From positions 1-53,342 of the forward strand of contig NZ_JADNRL010000007.1 in assembly GCF_015595025.1 (NCBI RefSeq): DNA of 53,342 bases. The letters run 5' to 3'. How positions within the stretch are numbered: the stretch's first letter is position 1; each line of letters begins with the position of its first letter. This document shows, one piece after another, positions 18,421 through 26,897 of this stretch. Source of the DNA: Halomonas sp. KAO (GTDB taxonomy: Bacteria > Pseudomonadota > Gammaproteobacteria > Pseudomonadales > Halomonadaceae). Both the position numbers and the translations under genes were made by a program. A model generated the notes under the pieces. That model searched no databases and was not told the DNA's origin. It saw only the letters and a program-made list of their open reading frames with translations.

Positions 18421-18546
18421 AGCGGCGTCCTGAACGGCCTCGCCACCCTGCTCGATATCCTGGCCGGCACCGCGAACGGTATTGCAGCCGGAGAGCAGAG
18501 AAACGGCGAACAGTGCCGCCACCAGCATCATCAGAGTACGCTTCAT
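18415..18546 (-). CDS. Entericidin-like lipoprotein, 43 aa
   Basis: Encodes a 43-residue precursor beginning MKRTLMMLVAALFAVSLLSG and continuing CNTVRGAGQDIEQGGEAVQD. The lipobox LLSGC and the sequence CNTVRGAGQDIEQGGEAVQ match entericidin A/B-type peptides, small outer-membrane lipoproteins linked in E. coli to programmed lysis. AAGGAGG lies 6 nt before ATG 18546. It has no antitoxin-like partner next to it. The stop overlaps the tandem repeat array, and repeat copies extend downstream on its transcript. Confidence 0.85.
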   Translation of the reverse strand: MKRTLMMLVAALFAVSLLSGCNTVRGAGQDIEQGGEAVQDAAS

Positions 18547-18611
18547 GATGAACCTCCTTGTGAGTTGGGAATGTTGCACCCGTAATTTAGCAGCTCACGG
18601 CGAGCTGCGCC

Positions 18612-19358
18612 TTACCCCAGCAGCAGCCTGAGGATAATCGCCGCAATCACCGCCACCGTGAGCCACTTGACCACAAAGGCCCCACGTGGACTGACATTGA
18701 CCCTTACCGCCAGCCAGGCGCCCGACATGCTGCCCGCCGCCAGCACCAGACCATAGCTCCAGCGCACCTGATCATTGACCACAAAGATGGCCAACGCCGG
18801 CAGGGTATAGACCAGCACGATCAACACCTTGAAGACGTTCACCTGGGCCAGGTCGATCTTGAGCATGCGGTAGAGCACCACGATAAAGAGGATACCCACA
18901 CCCACCTGGATAAAGCCGCCATAGAGGCCGATGACAAACATCGCCAGGTAGACCGCCGGCGTCAGCCGCTCGGGGGTCAACGGCCGGGTATCCAGGCGTG
19001 GCTGGGGCAGCAGCATCAGCAGCGCCGAGCCCGCCATCACCACGATCAGGATCGCCTCGAACAGGGCGTCGCCGGTTCGCAGGGCCAACCAGGCCCCGAG
19101 CAGCGACCCCACCACCGCCGGCACGGAGAGCCGCAGCGAGAGCCCCAGATGGCGCGCCCCGGCACGAAAGAAGTTGTATACCGCCGAGACGCTCTGCAGG
19201 GTGATGGAGACACGGTTGGTACCGTTGGCCTCCTGGGGTGGCAGGCCCAGGAACATCAACAGCGGCAGGGTAAGCATGGAGCCGCCGGCGGAGAGCACGT
19301 TGATAAAGCCGGCCAGCGCACCGATCAGCAGCATGGCCAGCGCTTCGAGCAGGGTCAT
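18612..19358 (-). CDS. TauE/SafE-family membrane exporter
   Basis: A 248-residue protein with about eight helices arranged in the two TauE/SafE repeats. The first repeat begins ALAGFINVLSAGGSMLTLPLLM and contains EANGTNRVSITLQS; the second has GLYGGFIQVGVGILFIVVLYRM and NVFKVLIVLVYT. These proteins export sulfite, sulfoacetate or related organic anions. No sulfur metabolism gene lies nearby, so substrate is open. ATG 19358 follows gaaaggactcttcc. Confidence 0.85.
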   Translation of the reverse strand: MTLLEALAMLLIGALAGFINVLSAGGSMLTLPLLMFLGLPPQEANGTNRVSITLQSVSAVYNFFRAGARHLGLSLRLSVPAVVGSLLGAWLALRTGDALFEAILIVVMAGSALLMLLPQPRLDTRPLTPERLTPAVYLAMFVIGLYGGFIQVGVGILFIVVLYRMLKIDLAQVNVFKVLIVLVYTLPALAIFVVNDQVRWSYGLVLAAGSMSGAWLAVRVNVSPRGAFVVKWLTVAVIAAIILRLLLG

Positions 19359-19484
19359 GGAAGAGTCCTTTCAGGAAAGAGCCGCACAGCTTAGCCGCCC
19401 GGGCAAACGGGGAAAACTCCCCACGGTTCTGTGGCATGATGCCGGACAGCCGATACCACTCGCTGACTACCCCGGAGAGCCCTG

Positions 19485-19922
19485 ATGGATCATTTCGAGC
19501 CAGACCCCCGCCTGGTGGAGGACAGCTACCCGATCACCGAGCTGCCGCTATGCCAGCTGCGGCTGATGAACGATAGCCGTTTTCCCTGGTTGCTGCTGAT
19601 TCCGCGGCGGCATGGCATCAGCGAGCTCTTCGAGCTGGACGAGGCCGAGCAGCGGCAGCTGTGGCACGAGACAAGCCGCATCGGCCAGGCCTTCAAGGCA
19701 CTGATGGGGGCCGACAAGCTCAATGTGGCAAGCCTCGGCAACGTGGTGGCGCAGCTGCATGTGCATCTGGTGCTGCGCCGCACGGACGATGACCTCTGGC
19801 CGGGACCGGTCTGGGGGCAGGGGGAGGCGACACCCTACGACCTCGACACCCTGGCCGCCATGCGAGACCGGGTGCTGGCCATGCTCGAGGGGCTCGACCT
19901 GCAACCCGAGGCTGAACGCTAG
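19485..19922 (+). CDS. HIT-domain protein
   Basis: A 145-residue histidine-triad protein. The motif QLHVHLVLRR (about residues 90-99) provides two of the triad histidines; the third position is Val/Leu-substituted, as in several bacterial HIT proteins, so catalysis may differ from Ap4A or AMP-lysine hydrolases. WLLLIPRRHGISELFELDEAE and LNVASLGNVVAQ match the domain core. ATG 19485 follows ggagagccctg. The coding sequence ends inside a perfect 42-bp palindrome, which also encodes the end of the convergent gene. Confidence 0.85.
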   Translation: MDHFEPDPRLVEDSYPITELPLCQLRLMNDSRFPWLLLIPRRHGISELFELDEAEQRQLWHETSRIGQAFKALMGADKLNVASLGNVVAQLHVHLVLRRTDDDLWPGPVWGQGEATPYDLDTLAAMRDRVLAMLEGLDLQPEAER

Positions 19923-19948
19923 CCTCCGGAGGCTAGCGTTCAGCCTCG
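19907..19948. repeat. Perfect 42-bp palindrome shared by two gene ends
   Basis: Two 21-base arms (19907-19927 and 19928-19948) are exact reverse complements with no spacer. The left arm encodes the last residues of the HIT protein and the right arm the last residues of the convergent lipoprotein, so both proteins end EAER followed by TAG. As RNA it would form a stable stem in both transcripts and may serve as a coding-end terminator. Confidence 0.9.
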
Positions 19949-20298
19949 CACTCCGCGAGGCGCAGGGCGATATCGGACGCAAGCCGCTCCAGGGTAGTGC
20001 GCGGCATGGGGCGCCCGCCGCGGAGGGCCGTCAAGGCAAGGCGGCCATCGGTGCCAGGCGACTCGACTGCCACCAGCACCCGGTAGCCCGGCCAGCGCGA
20101 GAACACCGCCACCAGGCGTCCCAGCGACGCATCGGCATGGCGCACCACATAACCGCGCGACATCAGTGCCTCGGCGGTGACCTCCAGGGCACAGGGGGAG
20201 GCCTGTGAGGAGAGCATCACCGGCGGCACCGATGATGGAGGGGTCGCACAGCCGGTCAGCAGCCCTACCACCAGTATCATGCCAGCCAGACGAGTCAT
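19933..20298 (-). CDS. Small lipoprotein, 121 aa
   Basis: Begins MTRLAGMILVVGLLTGC with a clear lipobox at residues 14-17. The mature part resembles a compact alpha/beta domain, with CALEVTAEALMSRGYVVRHADASLG followed by VAVFSRWPGYRVLVAVES. It is similar in layout to the upstream lipoprotein (CLWSGAGVPVTETLRRAVVALEDDGFLIRHT), so the two may be distant paralogues. It overlaps that gene by 4 bp (20295-20298). Function unknown. Confidence 0.72.
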   Translation of the reverse strand: MTRLAGMILVVGLLTGCATPPSSVPPVMLSSQASPCALEVTAEALMSRGYVVRHADASLGRLVAVFSRWPGYRVLVAVESPGTDGRLALTALRGGRPMPRTTLERLASDIALRLAECEAER

Positions 20299-20834
20299 GG
20301 CTCACCTCCGGCATCCATGGCCCGGCGCAGGCCGCCACAGAACGCCCCGGTGCTGGCGCTGCGCGACTCCGCGAGCTCACCTCGCCAGTCGATGACCTGA
20401 AGATCGCGACTGACCCGCACCTCCCCGTCACTGACCAGCAACGAGACACGCTCCAGCTCGGTGGCATCGCGGGTCAGGCTGCCCACTCCACCGAAACCGA
20501 TCATCACTCCACCACCGAAACCACCACGACCACCGCCGAGGCCGATACCGCCGAACACACCGCGACGCCCCCAGTCGCCATGGCGGTCGCCGTAGCCGGG
20601 CAGGATGCGGGTACGCTCTGCGCTTACCAGTGCCGGAGCGCTCGCGGTATGACGGATTAGAAAGCCGTCATCCTCCAGGGCAACCACCGCCCGCCGCAGC
20701 GTCTCGGTGACCGGCACACCCGCGCCCGACCAGAGACAGGCCGCCGCGGGGGACGGCTCCGCCACCGGCAGGGTGGCAGGAACGGACTGGCAGCCGGCCA
20801 GCACCAGCAGGACAAGCAACGGCCAGGGACGCAT
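20295..20834 (-). CDS. Glycine-rich lipoprotein, 179 aa
   Basis: Begins MRPWPLLVLLVLAGC, with the lipobox LAGC at residues 12-15. Residues about 35-65 form a small domain like the downstream lipoprotein (ALEDDGFLIRHTASAPALVSAER). A glycine-rich run near residues 80-120 (GGIGLGGGRGGFGGGVMIG) suggests a flexible or membrane-inserting segment. A C-terminal VSLLVSDGEVRVSRDLQVIDW completes it. ATG 20834 follows ggagagagacc; the extra codons to 20981 have no such signal. It is co-oriented and coupled with the next lipoprotein gene. Function unknown. Confidence 0.72.
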   Translation of the reverse strand: MRPWPLLVLLVLAGCQSVPATLPVAEPSPAAACLWSGAGVPVTETLRRAVVALEDDGFLIRHTASAPALVSAERTRILPGYGDRHGDWGRRGVFGGIGLGGGRGGFGGGVMIGFGGVGSLTRDATELERVSLLVSDGEVRVSRDLQVIDWRGELAESRSASTGAFCGGLRRAMDAGGEP

Positions 20835-21075
20835 GGTCTCTCTCCCGAGGTTGGACGACTTCAGTGTAGGCAGGAGGCCGTGACGAGGGAATATTGCAAG
20901 ACGGCGGCACCCGACCCCGACGTTCGACGCGTCTGGATGACGCAGCCCCCTTGAAGTCGGCTCCCTCCGCCAAGATGTCATTCATCATGGCTATGATGCT
21001 CATGGTCAGGATTCACTGTCCGCCAGCGGGCGATACATGGATCATGTAACCCAACACCACCAAGGAGGCATTCGC

Positions 21076-21549
21076 ATGAGCGATACCAACCGCATCGGCC
21101 TGCACGAGGCCAGCGCCAGCCAGCTCGCCGAGAAACTCAACGAGCTGCTGGCCAACTACCAGGTCTTCTACATGAACGTGCGCGGCTACCACTGGAACGT
21201 GAAGGGGCCGCAGTTCTTCCAGCTCCACGAGAAGTTCGAGGAGCTCTATACCGACCTGCTGACCAAGGTCGATGAGGTCGCCGAGCGCGTGCTTACCCTG
21301 GGCCACCAGCCGCTGCATGCCTACAGCGATTATGTGGAGGTCTCGCGCATCACCGAGGACAAGAACGTCTCGGACGGCAAGGCCTGCGTCGAGGGCGTGC
21401 TGGCGGGCTACCAGGTACTAATCGAGCTGCAGCGCGAGATTCTCTCCCTGGCCTCGGATGCCGACGACGAGGGCACCGCCGCCCAGGCCGGCGACTATAT
21501 CCGCGAGCAGGAGAAGACCGTGTGGATGCTGGCCAGCTACCTGGCCTGA
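21076..21549 (+). CDS. dps: Dps-family DNA-binding/ferritin-like protein
   Basis: A 157-residue ferritin-like four-helix protein. The inter-subunit ferroxidase ligands fall in YHWNVKGPQFFQLHEKFEELY (His, Asp/Glu positions) and TKVDEVAERVLTLGH. Dps forms dodecamers that store iron oxidised by peroxide and protect DNA. The N-terminal tail is short and has few basic residues, so DNA binding may be weak. The site caaggaggca is 5 nt before ATG 21076. A strong terminator follows. Confidence 0.92.
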   Translation: MSDTNRIGLHEASASQLAEKLNELLANYQVFYMNVRGYHWNVKGPQFFQLHEKFEELYTDLLTKVDEVAERVLTLGHQPLHAYSDYVEVSRITEDKNVSDGKACVEGVLAGYQVLIELQREILSLASDADDEGTAAQAGDYIREQEKTVWMLASYLA

Positions 21550-21586
21550 TTCAGGACCCGACCCGATCAGGCATCACGGGTCATGT

Positions 21587-21623
21587 CACAATAACGCCGG
21601 GCCTTGGGCCCGGCGTTATTGTG
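21587..21623. terminator. Bidirectional terminator between dps and pepD
   Basis: Perfect 17-bp stem with a 3-nt loop (ttg); the stem opens with cacaataacg and closes with cgttattgtg. It lies between the convergent dps and pepD genes. Confidence 0.85.
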
Positions 21624-21653
21624 TCCGACGACTTCGCTCAGACCCCATGAATG

Positions 21654-23114
21654 TCAGCGCGTCAGATCCTCCACCAGGGCGCGCAGCAGCGTCCAGAACT
21701 CCTCCACCGAGGCGACCTCGACGCGCTCATCCGGCGAATGAGCACCGCGAATCAGCGGACCGAAGGAGATCATCTCAAGCGCCGGGTACTTGCCGCCCAG
21801 AATGCCGCACTCGAGCCCGGCATGGATGACCTTGACCGCCGGCTCGCTGCCCAGCTGCTCGCGGTGCACACGCTGAAAGCGCGTCAGCAGCTCGCTGTCT
21901 CGCTGGGGAGTCCACCCCGGATAGCCATTCTCGAGACGCACCTTGGCACCGGTCAGCTCGAACACGGCACGCAGCCGATCGGCCAGGTCCTGGGCCGCGC
22001 TGTCGTGCAGCGAGCGCACCAGGGCACCGAGATGGAACCGCCCCGCCGCGAGGCTCACGACCCCCAGGTTGTTGGAGGTCTCCACCACGCCCGGCACCTC
22101 CTGACTCATGCGCTCGACGCCACAGGGCGCGGCATGAATGGCGGCCAGCAGTAGATGTGTCGCCTGACCGGTGAGCGGCTCATCGGCGGGCACCTCGACC
22201 GGCTCGAGGGTCAACGTCAGTGCATCATCGACACCGGCAAACTCCTTGCGCAGGATGGCCTGCAGGGTCGCCACCTCAGCCCTGGCGGCCTCGAGCTCCT
22301 CCTCGGGCAGCGCCAGGGTCGCAAAGGCCTCGCGAGGCAGCGCATTGCGCAGGGTACCCCCCTGGTAGCTTGCCAGCCTGACATCGAGGCGCTCCAGGAC
22401 ACGCATCACCCGCACCAGCAGTCGATTGGCGTTACCCCGCCCCTTGTCGATATCGATCCCGGAGTGACCGCCGCGCAGCCCGGTCAGCGACAGGCGAAGC
22501 GTCACCTCATCGTCGGCCAGCGCCGCGGTGGGCAGCTGCGCCTCCACCACCACATCGGTGCCTCCGGCGCAGCCGATAAACACCTCGCCACGATCCTCGG
22601 AGTCGAGGTTGAGCAGGTAATGTCCTTGCAGCCACCCTTCGGCGAGGTTGAGCGCCCCGCCCATGCCGGACTCCTCCTCCAGGGTAAAGATCGCTTCCAG
22701 CGGGCCGTGGATGAGGTCGTCATCCTCGAGGATGGCCAGGGCGGCAGCCACGCCGAGGCCGTTATCGGCACCCAGGGTGGTATTGCGGGCCCGCAGCCAG
22801 CCGTCATCGTCGAGGTAGGTCTCGATGGGGTCGCGGGTAAAGTCGTGGGGGTGGTCGCTGTTGGCCTGGGGGACCATATCCAGGTGACCCTGGAAGATCA
22901 CGCCGGGAGCCTGCTCATGACCGGGAGAGGCCGGCTTGCGAATCAGCAGGTTGCCGAAGGCATCACGCTCATGCGCCAGCCCCTGTGCGTCGGCCCAGGC
23001 TTCGAGGCGTGCCGCCAGGGCGGCCTCATGGCCGGAGGGGCGCGGAGTCTCGCAAAGGGTGCGGAAATGGCGCCAGAGCGGCTGTGGCGAGAGCCGATCG
23101 AGATGTTCGTTCAT
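21654..23114 (-). CDS. pepD: Cytosol non-specific dipeptidase PepD
   Basis: A 486-residue M20C metallopeptidase that hydrolyses X-His and many other dipeptides, including carnosine. The two-zinc site is seen as GHLDMVPQ (His and Asp), LGADNGLG (bridging Asp) and LEEESGMGG (catalytic Glu and ligand Glu). The lid domain follows, with GLRGGHSGIDIDKGRGNAN, and the C-terminal metal ligand is in PLIRGAHSPDERV. ATG 23114 follows aaggga. Full length for the family; E. coli PepD has 485 residues. Convergent with dps. Confidence 0.95.
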   Translation of the reverse strand: MNEHLDRLSPQPLWRHFRTLCETPRPSGHEAALAARLEAWADAQGLAHERDAFGNLLIRKPASPGHEQAPGVIFQGHLDMVPQANSDHPHDFTRDPIETYLDDDGWLRARNTTLGADNGLGVAAALAILEDDDLIHGPLEAIFTLEEESGMGGALNLAEGWLQGHYLLNLDSEDRGEVFIGCAGGTDVVVEAQLPTAALADDEVTLRLSLTGLRGGHSGIDIDKGRGNANRLLVRVMRVLERLDVRLASYQGGTLRNALPREAFATLALPEEELEAARAEVATLQAILRKEFAGVDDALTLTLEPVEVPADEPLTGQATHLLLAAIHAAPCGVERMSQEVPGVVETSNNLGVVSLAAGRFHLGALVRSLHDSAAQDLADRLRAVFELTGAKVRLENGYPGWTPQRDSELLTRFQRVHREQLGSEPAVKVIHAGLECGILGGKYPALEMISFGPLIRGAHSPDERVEVASVEEFWTLLRALVEDLTR

Positions 23115-23148
23115 GATGATCCCTTCCTGAGTAACCGACCTACCTTAC

Positions 23149-25332
23149 TCAGCCCGTTGCTGAAGGGGAAGAGATGGACAGCAGCATGGCCGTCGCCTGG
23201 CGCAGGCGGGCGGTGGCCTGCCGCCGGCCCGATACACCGAGATACCGGGGCAGAGCCTCACCACTCAGCCCCTGAAATCCCCAGGCCACCAGCAGCAGAA
23301 GTTCGGGATCGGCGAGGGGGATGCCGCGGGCCAGGGCATGACGAACCAGGGCCTGCAGCGCGGGCCGGGCCAGCGCCGGCTCGCGATGACCGGCGGCGAC
23401 ATCCTCGGCATCGCGGCGGTCGTCGTCTGCGAGGTTCGCCCCACCGCCCTCCGCCAGCAGGGCGGCGGCCACTGACGGCGCCAGATCACGCAGCTCGAAG
23501 GCCAGCAGGCCGGGCAGGGCTCGCTGAAAGCGCGCGGCGAGCGAGGTCAGCAGCGCCTCACCGCGCTTGCTGGTGGCCCGGGCCACCATCAGGGCGTGCT
23601 CACCCGTGGCGGTCTCACGGGTCAGCCCGAGGCGCAGTGCGTGAAACCCCTGCTCCCGCCAGAAGGCCATCAGCGCCGATTCGGCGCCGAAGCTCGCCCC
23701 CAGCAGATCGCAGCCATCACGACGCGCTCGCTCAAGCTCCGCCTCGATCAGCCGTCTTCCCAGCCCCTCGCGACGACGCCGGGGTGATACCGCAATGCGT
23801 ACCACCCGACGCAGATGCCCGGTAAGGGCCTCCCGGGAACCGGCATGGGCGGCCAGGGACTGGGCCATGAGGTGGCCACGAGGACGCCGCTCGCCACGGG
23901 CGACCCGCTCGGCCAGGTCCGCCTCGAAGCCCCCTTCATCCGCGCTCATCACCACCCCGAGCGGCACATCACCGGCCGTCACTCTGCCAACGGTGAGGCC
24001 CGGGCCATCCAGCAGCAGTCGTAGATCGCTGGGCGTGGTGCGGTAGTGGGCCTGCACCAGCAGGCCGAACAGGCCCCGCAGGCCACTCTCGTCACTGGCC
24101 AGTGTATCCCGCGACAGTTGCCACACCTCACCGGCCGGCCGAGAGGATGGCTCGGGCGGGTCGGCATCCAGCATCAGCAGGCGATGGATCAGCGGCTCGA
24201 GGGGGTCATCATTCGCCCAGCGGATCGGCTCGGCCAGATGCAGCCCTCGCCACTCCGGGGTGGTGCGTTCGAGACGCTCGCGGAAACGCAGGGCAAAACC
24301 GCGACCGGAGCCCTCGTAGCCGTGCACCGTGGTGGCAAAGGCGATCCGTGGGAAGGCGTCGAGCCACTCGCCGAGCAGCCCGGCGGGAATCGCCGCCGCC
24401 TCATCCACCACCAGCAACCGGCCGGCACCGCCGGCCTCGCCCTGCCGGGCCAGCTCGGCGAGGGCATCCGGGGCCACGAAGCGAACTTCACCCTGGTCGG
24501 TAGCGAAGAGATGCCCGCGTCGCTCACCCTGGGGGCAGAGCGCCGCAAGGCGCTCGAAGAGGCTCTCCACCGCCGCCGGGCGCGGTGCGGTCACCAGCAC
24601 CTCCTGCTCTCCCGTGGCCAGCCAGCGGGCGCAGGCGATGCCCAGGGCCGCACTCTTGCCGCGCCCACGGTCGGCGGTGATCACCAACGGACGACGGCGA
24701 CGCAACCGCGCCAGGCGAGCCACCGCCTGGGCCTGGTCGCCGGTCAGGCAGTCTCCATCGGTCACCGGCCGCTCGGCAGGCGCCTTACGGATGGGAAGCC
24801 CGGGTAAACGAGGCGTTTCACCGGCCCGCCAGCGAATCACCTGGTCGGCGTCACTCAGCAGACGCGCCAACCGGGCCAGGTAGCGGCTGCTCAGCGCCTC
24901 GGGTCGCCAGGGGTGTTCGGCCAGCCGCGCATAGTCGGCATCGGGTCGGCTGCCCCACTCCTCCGGGGTCATCAGCACCAGCAGGCCACCCGCCTTCAGG
25001 GTGCCGGCCAAGGCCGCCACGGCGTCAGGGTCGAAGCCCGCCCCATCGGAGACGGCGTCGATCACCAGTAGATCATGCTCACCCCCCAGGCGAGCCCGGG
25101 CACGGGCAGGTGCCAGCCAGTGCGCCGCATCGACCCGCGGTGGTAACGCCGGCGCCACCCAGAGCGGGCAGTGCCAGGCGCCGGCTCGCCATAGCTCGTC
25201 GGCCGCATCACAGCACGCCTGGGGAGCCCCCTGCAGCCACGCCAGGCCCCGCCAGCGACGGCGGGCGAGCCGTGAGACATGAACCAGCAGCGCCCGAGTC
25301 GACAGGCCATGCGCCTCCTCTCTCCCGCTCAT
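23149..25332 (-). CDS. tmcA: tRNA(Met) cytidine acetyltransferase TmcA
   Basis: A 727-residue protein with the full TmcA layout. An N-terminal DUF1726-like domain is followed by an RNA-helicase-type ATPase with Walker A TADRGRGKSAALG (about 200-230) and DEAD-like LVVDEAAAIP (about 310), a GNAT domain with VSPRRRREGLGRRLIEAELE (about 510), and a C-terminal tRNA-binding region. It makes N4-acetylcytidine at the wobble position of elongator tRNA(Met) using acetyl-CoA and ATP. ATG 25332 has GGGGGAG 6 nt upstream. Downstream, pepD starts 34 bp after the stop on the same strand. Confidence 0.93.
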   Translation of the reverse strand: MSGREEAHGLSTRALLVHVSRLARRRWRGLAWLQGAPQACCDAADELWRAGAWHCPLWVAPALPPRVDAAHWLAPARARARLGGEHDLLVIDAVSDGAGFDPDAVAALAGTLKAGGLLVLMTPEEWGSRPDADYARLAEHPWRPEALSSRYLARLARLLSDADQVIRWRAGETPRLPGLPIRKAPAERPVTDGDCLTGDQAQAVARLARLRRRRPLVITADRGRGKSAALGIACARWLATGEQEVLVTAPRPAAVESLFERLAALCPQGERRGHLFATDQGEVRFVAPDALAELARQGEAGGAGRLLVVDEAAAIPAGLLGEWLDAFPRIAFATTVHGYEGSGRGFALRFRERLERTTPEWRGLHLAEPIRWANDDPLEPLIHRLLMLDADPPEPSSRPAGEVWQLSRDTLASDESGLRGLFGLLVQAHYRTTPSDLRLLLDGPGLTVGRVTAGDVPLGVVMSADEGGFEADLAERVARGERRPRGHLMAQSLAAHAGSREALTGHLRRVVRIAVSPRRRREGLGRRLIEAELERARRDGCDLLGASFGAESALMAFWREQGFHALRLGLTRETATGEHALMVARATSKRGEALLTSLAARFQRALPGLLAFELRDLAPSVAAALLAEGGGANLADDDRRDAEDVAAGHREPALARPALQALVRHALARGIPLADPELLLLVAWGFQGLSGEALPRYLGVSGRRQATARLRQATAMLLSISSPSATG

Positions 25333-25421
25333 TGTCACTCCCCCGGTTTCGCCGCTTCACCTAGCACTTTGGTCTTACATCGGTGCAGTTTTCAACGCTA
25401 GTTACCGATCAACATGCTACG

Positions 25422-25437
25422 TTGACGTTAACGTAAA
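25422..25437. promoter_or_regulatory. Near-palindromic operator candidate upstream of TRAP genes
   Basis: ttgacgttaacgtaaa has 14 of 16 bases in dyad symmetry around TTAA. It lies in the 364-bp gap between divergent tmcA and dctP, next to an A/T-rich stretch that probably contains the promoters. The symmetry suggests a dimeric regulator of the LacI or MerR type; identity is not established. Confidence 0.4.
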
Positions 25438-25503
25438 CATTTATTAAATACCTGATAGTATTGAATTATCAAACAGTAACTTAACGTATCGCGGTCACGG
25501 TGG

Positions 25504-25538
25504 CGCTGTCTGCCCCCCGCCCACGGGGGGCGACAGCG
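25504..25538. promoter_or_regulatory. Strong leader hairpin upstream of dctP
   Basis: Two stacked perfect 7-bp stems (cgctgtc/gacagcg and gcccccc/ggggggc) with one bulged T and a 6-nt loop. Located about 160 bp before dctP in the otherwise gene-free gap 25333-25696. It could terminate, attenuate or protect a leader transcript; no T-run follows. Confidence 0.45.
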
Positions 25539-25696
25539 TCGCAGGACCATGATCGTTCTGTACGCCAATAGGGTGTTAGTTTGAAGCCTAGTTGCGGATT
25601 CACCAATGCATTCCGATGCCGGCGGCCGCAACCCAGCCTTATCCGGTTGGCGCCACAAGGGCGCCACCCTCTGTCCAGCCCCGTAGGGAGAACAAT

Positions 25697-26806
25697 ATGA
25701 AGACACTGCGCAGCTTCACGCTCACCGGCCTGGCCGCCGGCGTGGCCCTGGCCGCCCTGAGCACCACCGCCCAGGCCAAGGAAACGTGGACCATGACCAC
25801 CACCTGGCCGGACAACCTGGACCTGATCCAGATGGACCGCCACTGGGTCGAGCTGGTCAACAAGCTGGCCGGCGATGAACTCACCATCAACTTCCGTGCC
25901 GGTGGCACCCTGATGCCGGGCAGCGAGGTGTTCGATGCCACCCAGACCGGCGCCATCCAGGCCGCCGCCGACTGGCCGGGCTACTGGGCGGGCCTGAGCC
26001 CGGCCTTCTCGCCGCTGGCCACCACCACCAGCCTGTTCAACGGCGTGGACTACCTCAACTGGATCAACCAGTGGGGCGGCTTCGAGCTGTACCAGGAGGT
26101 CTACGGCGAGTATGACATGGTCTACCTGCCCTACGGCATCACCAACAACGAGTCCGGCTTCATGGGCGGCACCCCCATCGAGAGCATCGCCGACCTGGAA
26201 GGCAAGCGTCTGCGCCTCTCCGGCCGCGACCAGGGCCGCGTGCTGGAGAAGCTCGGCGGCTCCCAGGTCACCCTGGCCGGCGGCGAGGTCTACCAGGCCA
26301 TCGAGCGCGGCGTGATCGACGCCGGCGAGTTCTCCACCCCGGGGGTCGACTACAAGGCCGGCTTCGGCGAGGTGGCCGACTACTGGTCCACCCCGGGCTG
26401 GCACCAGTCCGCCAGCGTCTTCGGTGTGATGATCAACAAGGAGGCGTGGGACGCCCTCTCCGAGGAGACCCAGGAGAAGCTGAAGATCGCCGCCGAAGCC
26501 ACCATGACCTGGTCACTGGCCTGGTCCGAGCGGCAGTCCACCGAGGCGACGGTCAAGTTCAAGGACGAGGGCATGACCATCAATCAGCTGCCCGAAGAGG
26601 ACCTGGCGCGTATCCAGGATGTCACCAACGAGGTGATCCTGCAGGGCGCCTGCGAGGATCCGATGCATGCCAAGGTCTACCACTCCATGGTCAGCTACCT
26701 GGATCATTACGCCAACTGGCGTGACGTGACCGTGCCCTTCAACATGAGCCGTAGCATGGACAACCTGCCGTCCCTCGAGGAGCTCGAGAGCTGCATGAAC
26801 CAGTAA
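25697..26806 (+). CDS. dctP: TRAP transporter substrate-binding protein DctP
   Basis: A 369-residue periplasmic binding protein with signal peptide (MKTLRSFTLTGLAAGVALAAL, cleavage near AQA). The body matches the DctP family: RAGGTLMPGSEVFDATQTGAIQ, LEGKRLRLSGRDQGRVLEKLGG and GGEVYQAIERGVIDAGEF. The phrase YQAIERGVIDAGE resembles TakP-type 2-oxoacid binders, where the acid binds an Arg and a metal; the actual ligand is unproven. It is the first gene of the DctPQM operon; a hairpin after it probably protects this abundant subunit's message. gggagaacaat precedes ATG 25697. Confidence 0.9.
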   Translation: MKTLRSFTLTGLAAGVALAALSTTAQAKETWTMTTTWPDNLDLIQMDRHWVELVNKLAGDELTINFRAGGTLMPGSEVFDATQTGAIQAAADWPGYWAGLSPAFSPLATTTSLFNGVDYLNWINQWGGFELYQEVYGEYDMVYLPYGITNNESGFMGGTPIESIADLEGKRLRLSGRDQGRVLEKLGGSQVTLAGGEVYQAIERGVIDAGEFSTPGVDYKAGFGEVADYWSTPGWHQSASVFGVMINKEAWDALSEETQEKLKIAAEATMTWSLAWSERQSTEATVKFKDEGMTINQLPEEDLARIQDVTNEVILQGACEDPMHAKVYHSMVSYLDHYANWRDVTVPFNMSRSMDNLPSLEELESCMNQ

Positions 26807-26813
26807 GCGGACC

Positions 26814-26839
26814 GGGCCGGGCCCTACGGGGCTCGGCCC
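26814..26839 (+). promoter_or_regulatory. Intercistronic hairpin between dctP and dctQ
   Basis: Ten-pair stem (gggccgggcc / ggctcggccc, one G-T) with a 6-nt loop, in the 91-bp gap after dctP. Such hairpins commonly cause partial termination or protect the upstream message so that binding protein exceeds permease. Confidence 0.6.
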
Positions 26840-26897
26840 TATCCGGTCGCTTTACCTCCTGTGTTCGCTTGATTAGCCCGACTCCGAGAGCCTCACC

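Noticed and set aside
18198..18470. Minus-strand frame with 13-residue Ser/Pro/His repeats
   Set aside because: Direct product of the 39-bp DNA repeats in another frame; the entericidin-like gene uses a different frame and has the ribosome site and lipobox.
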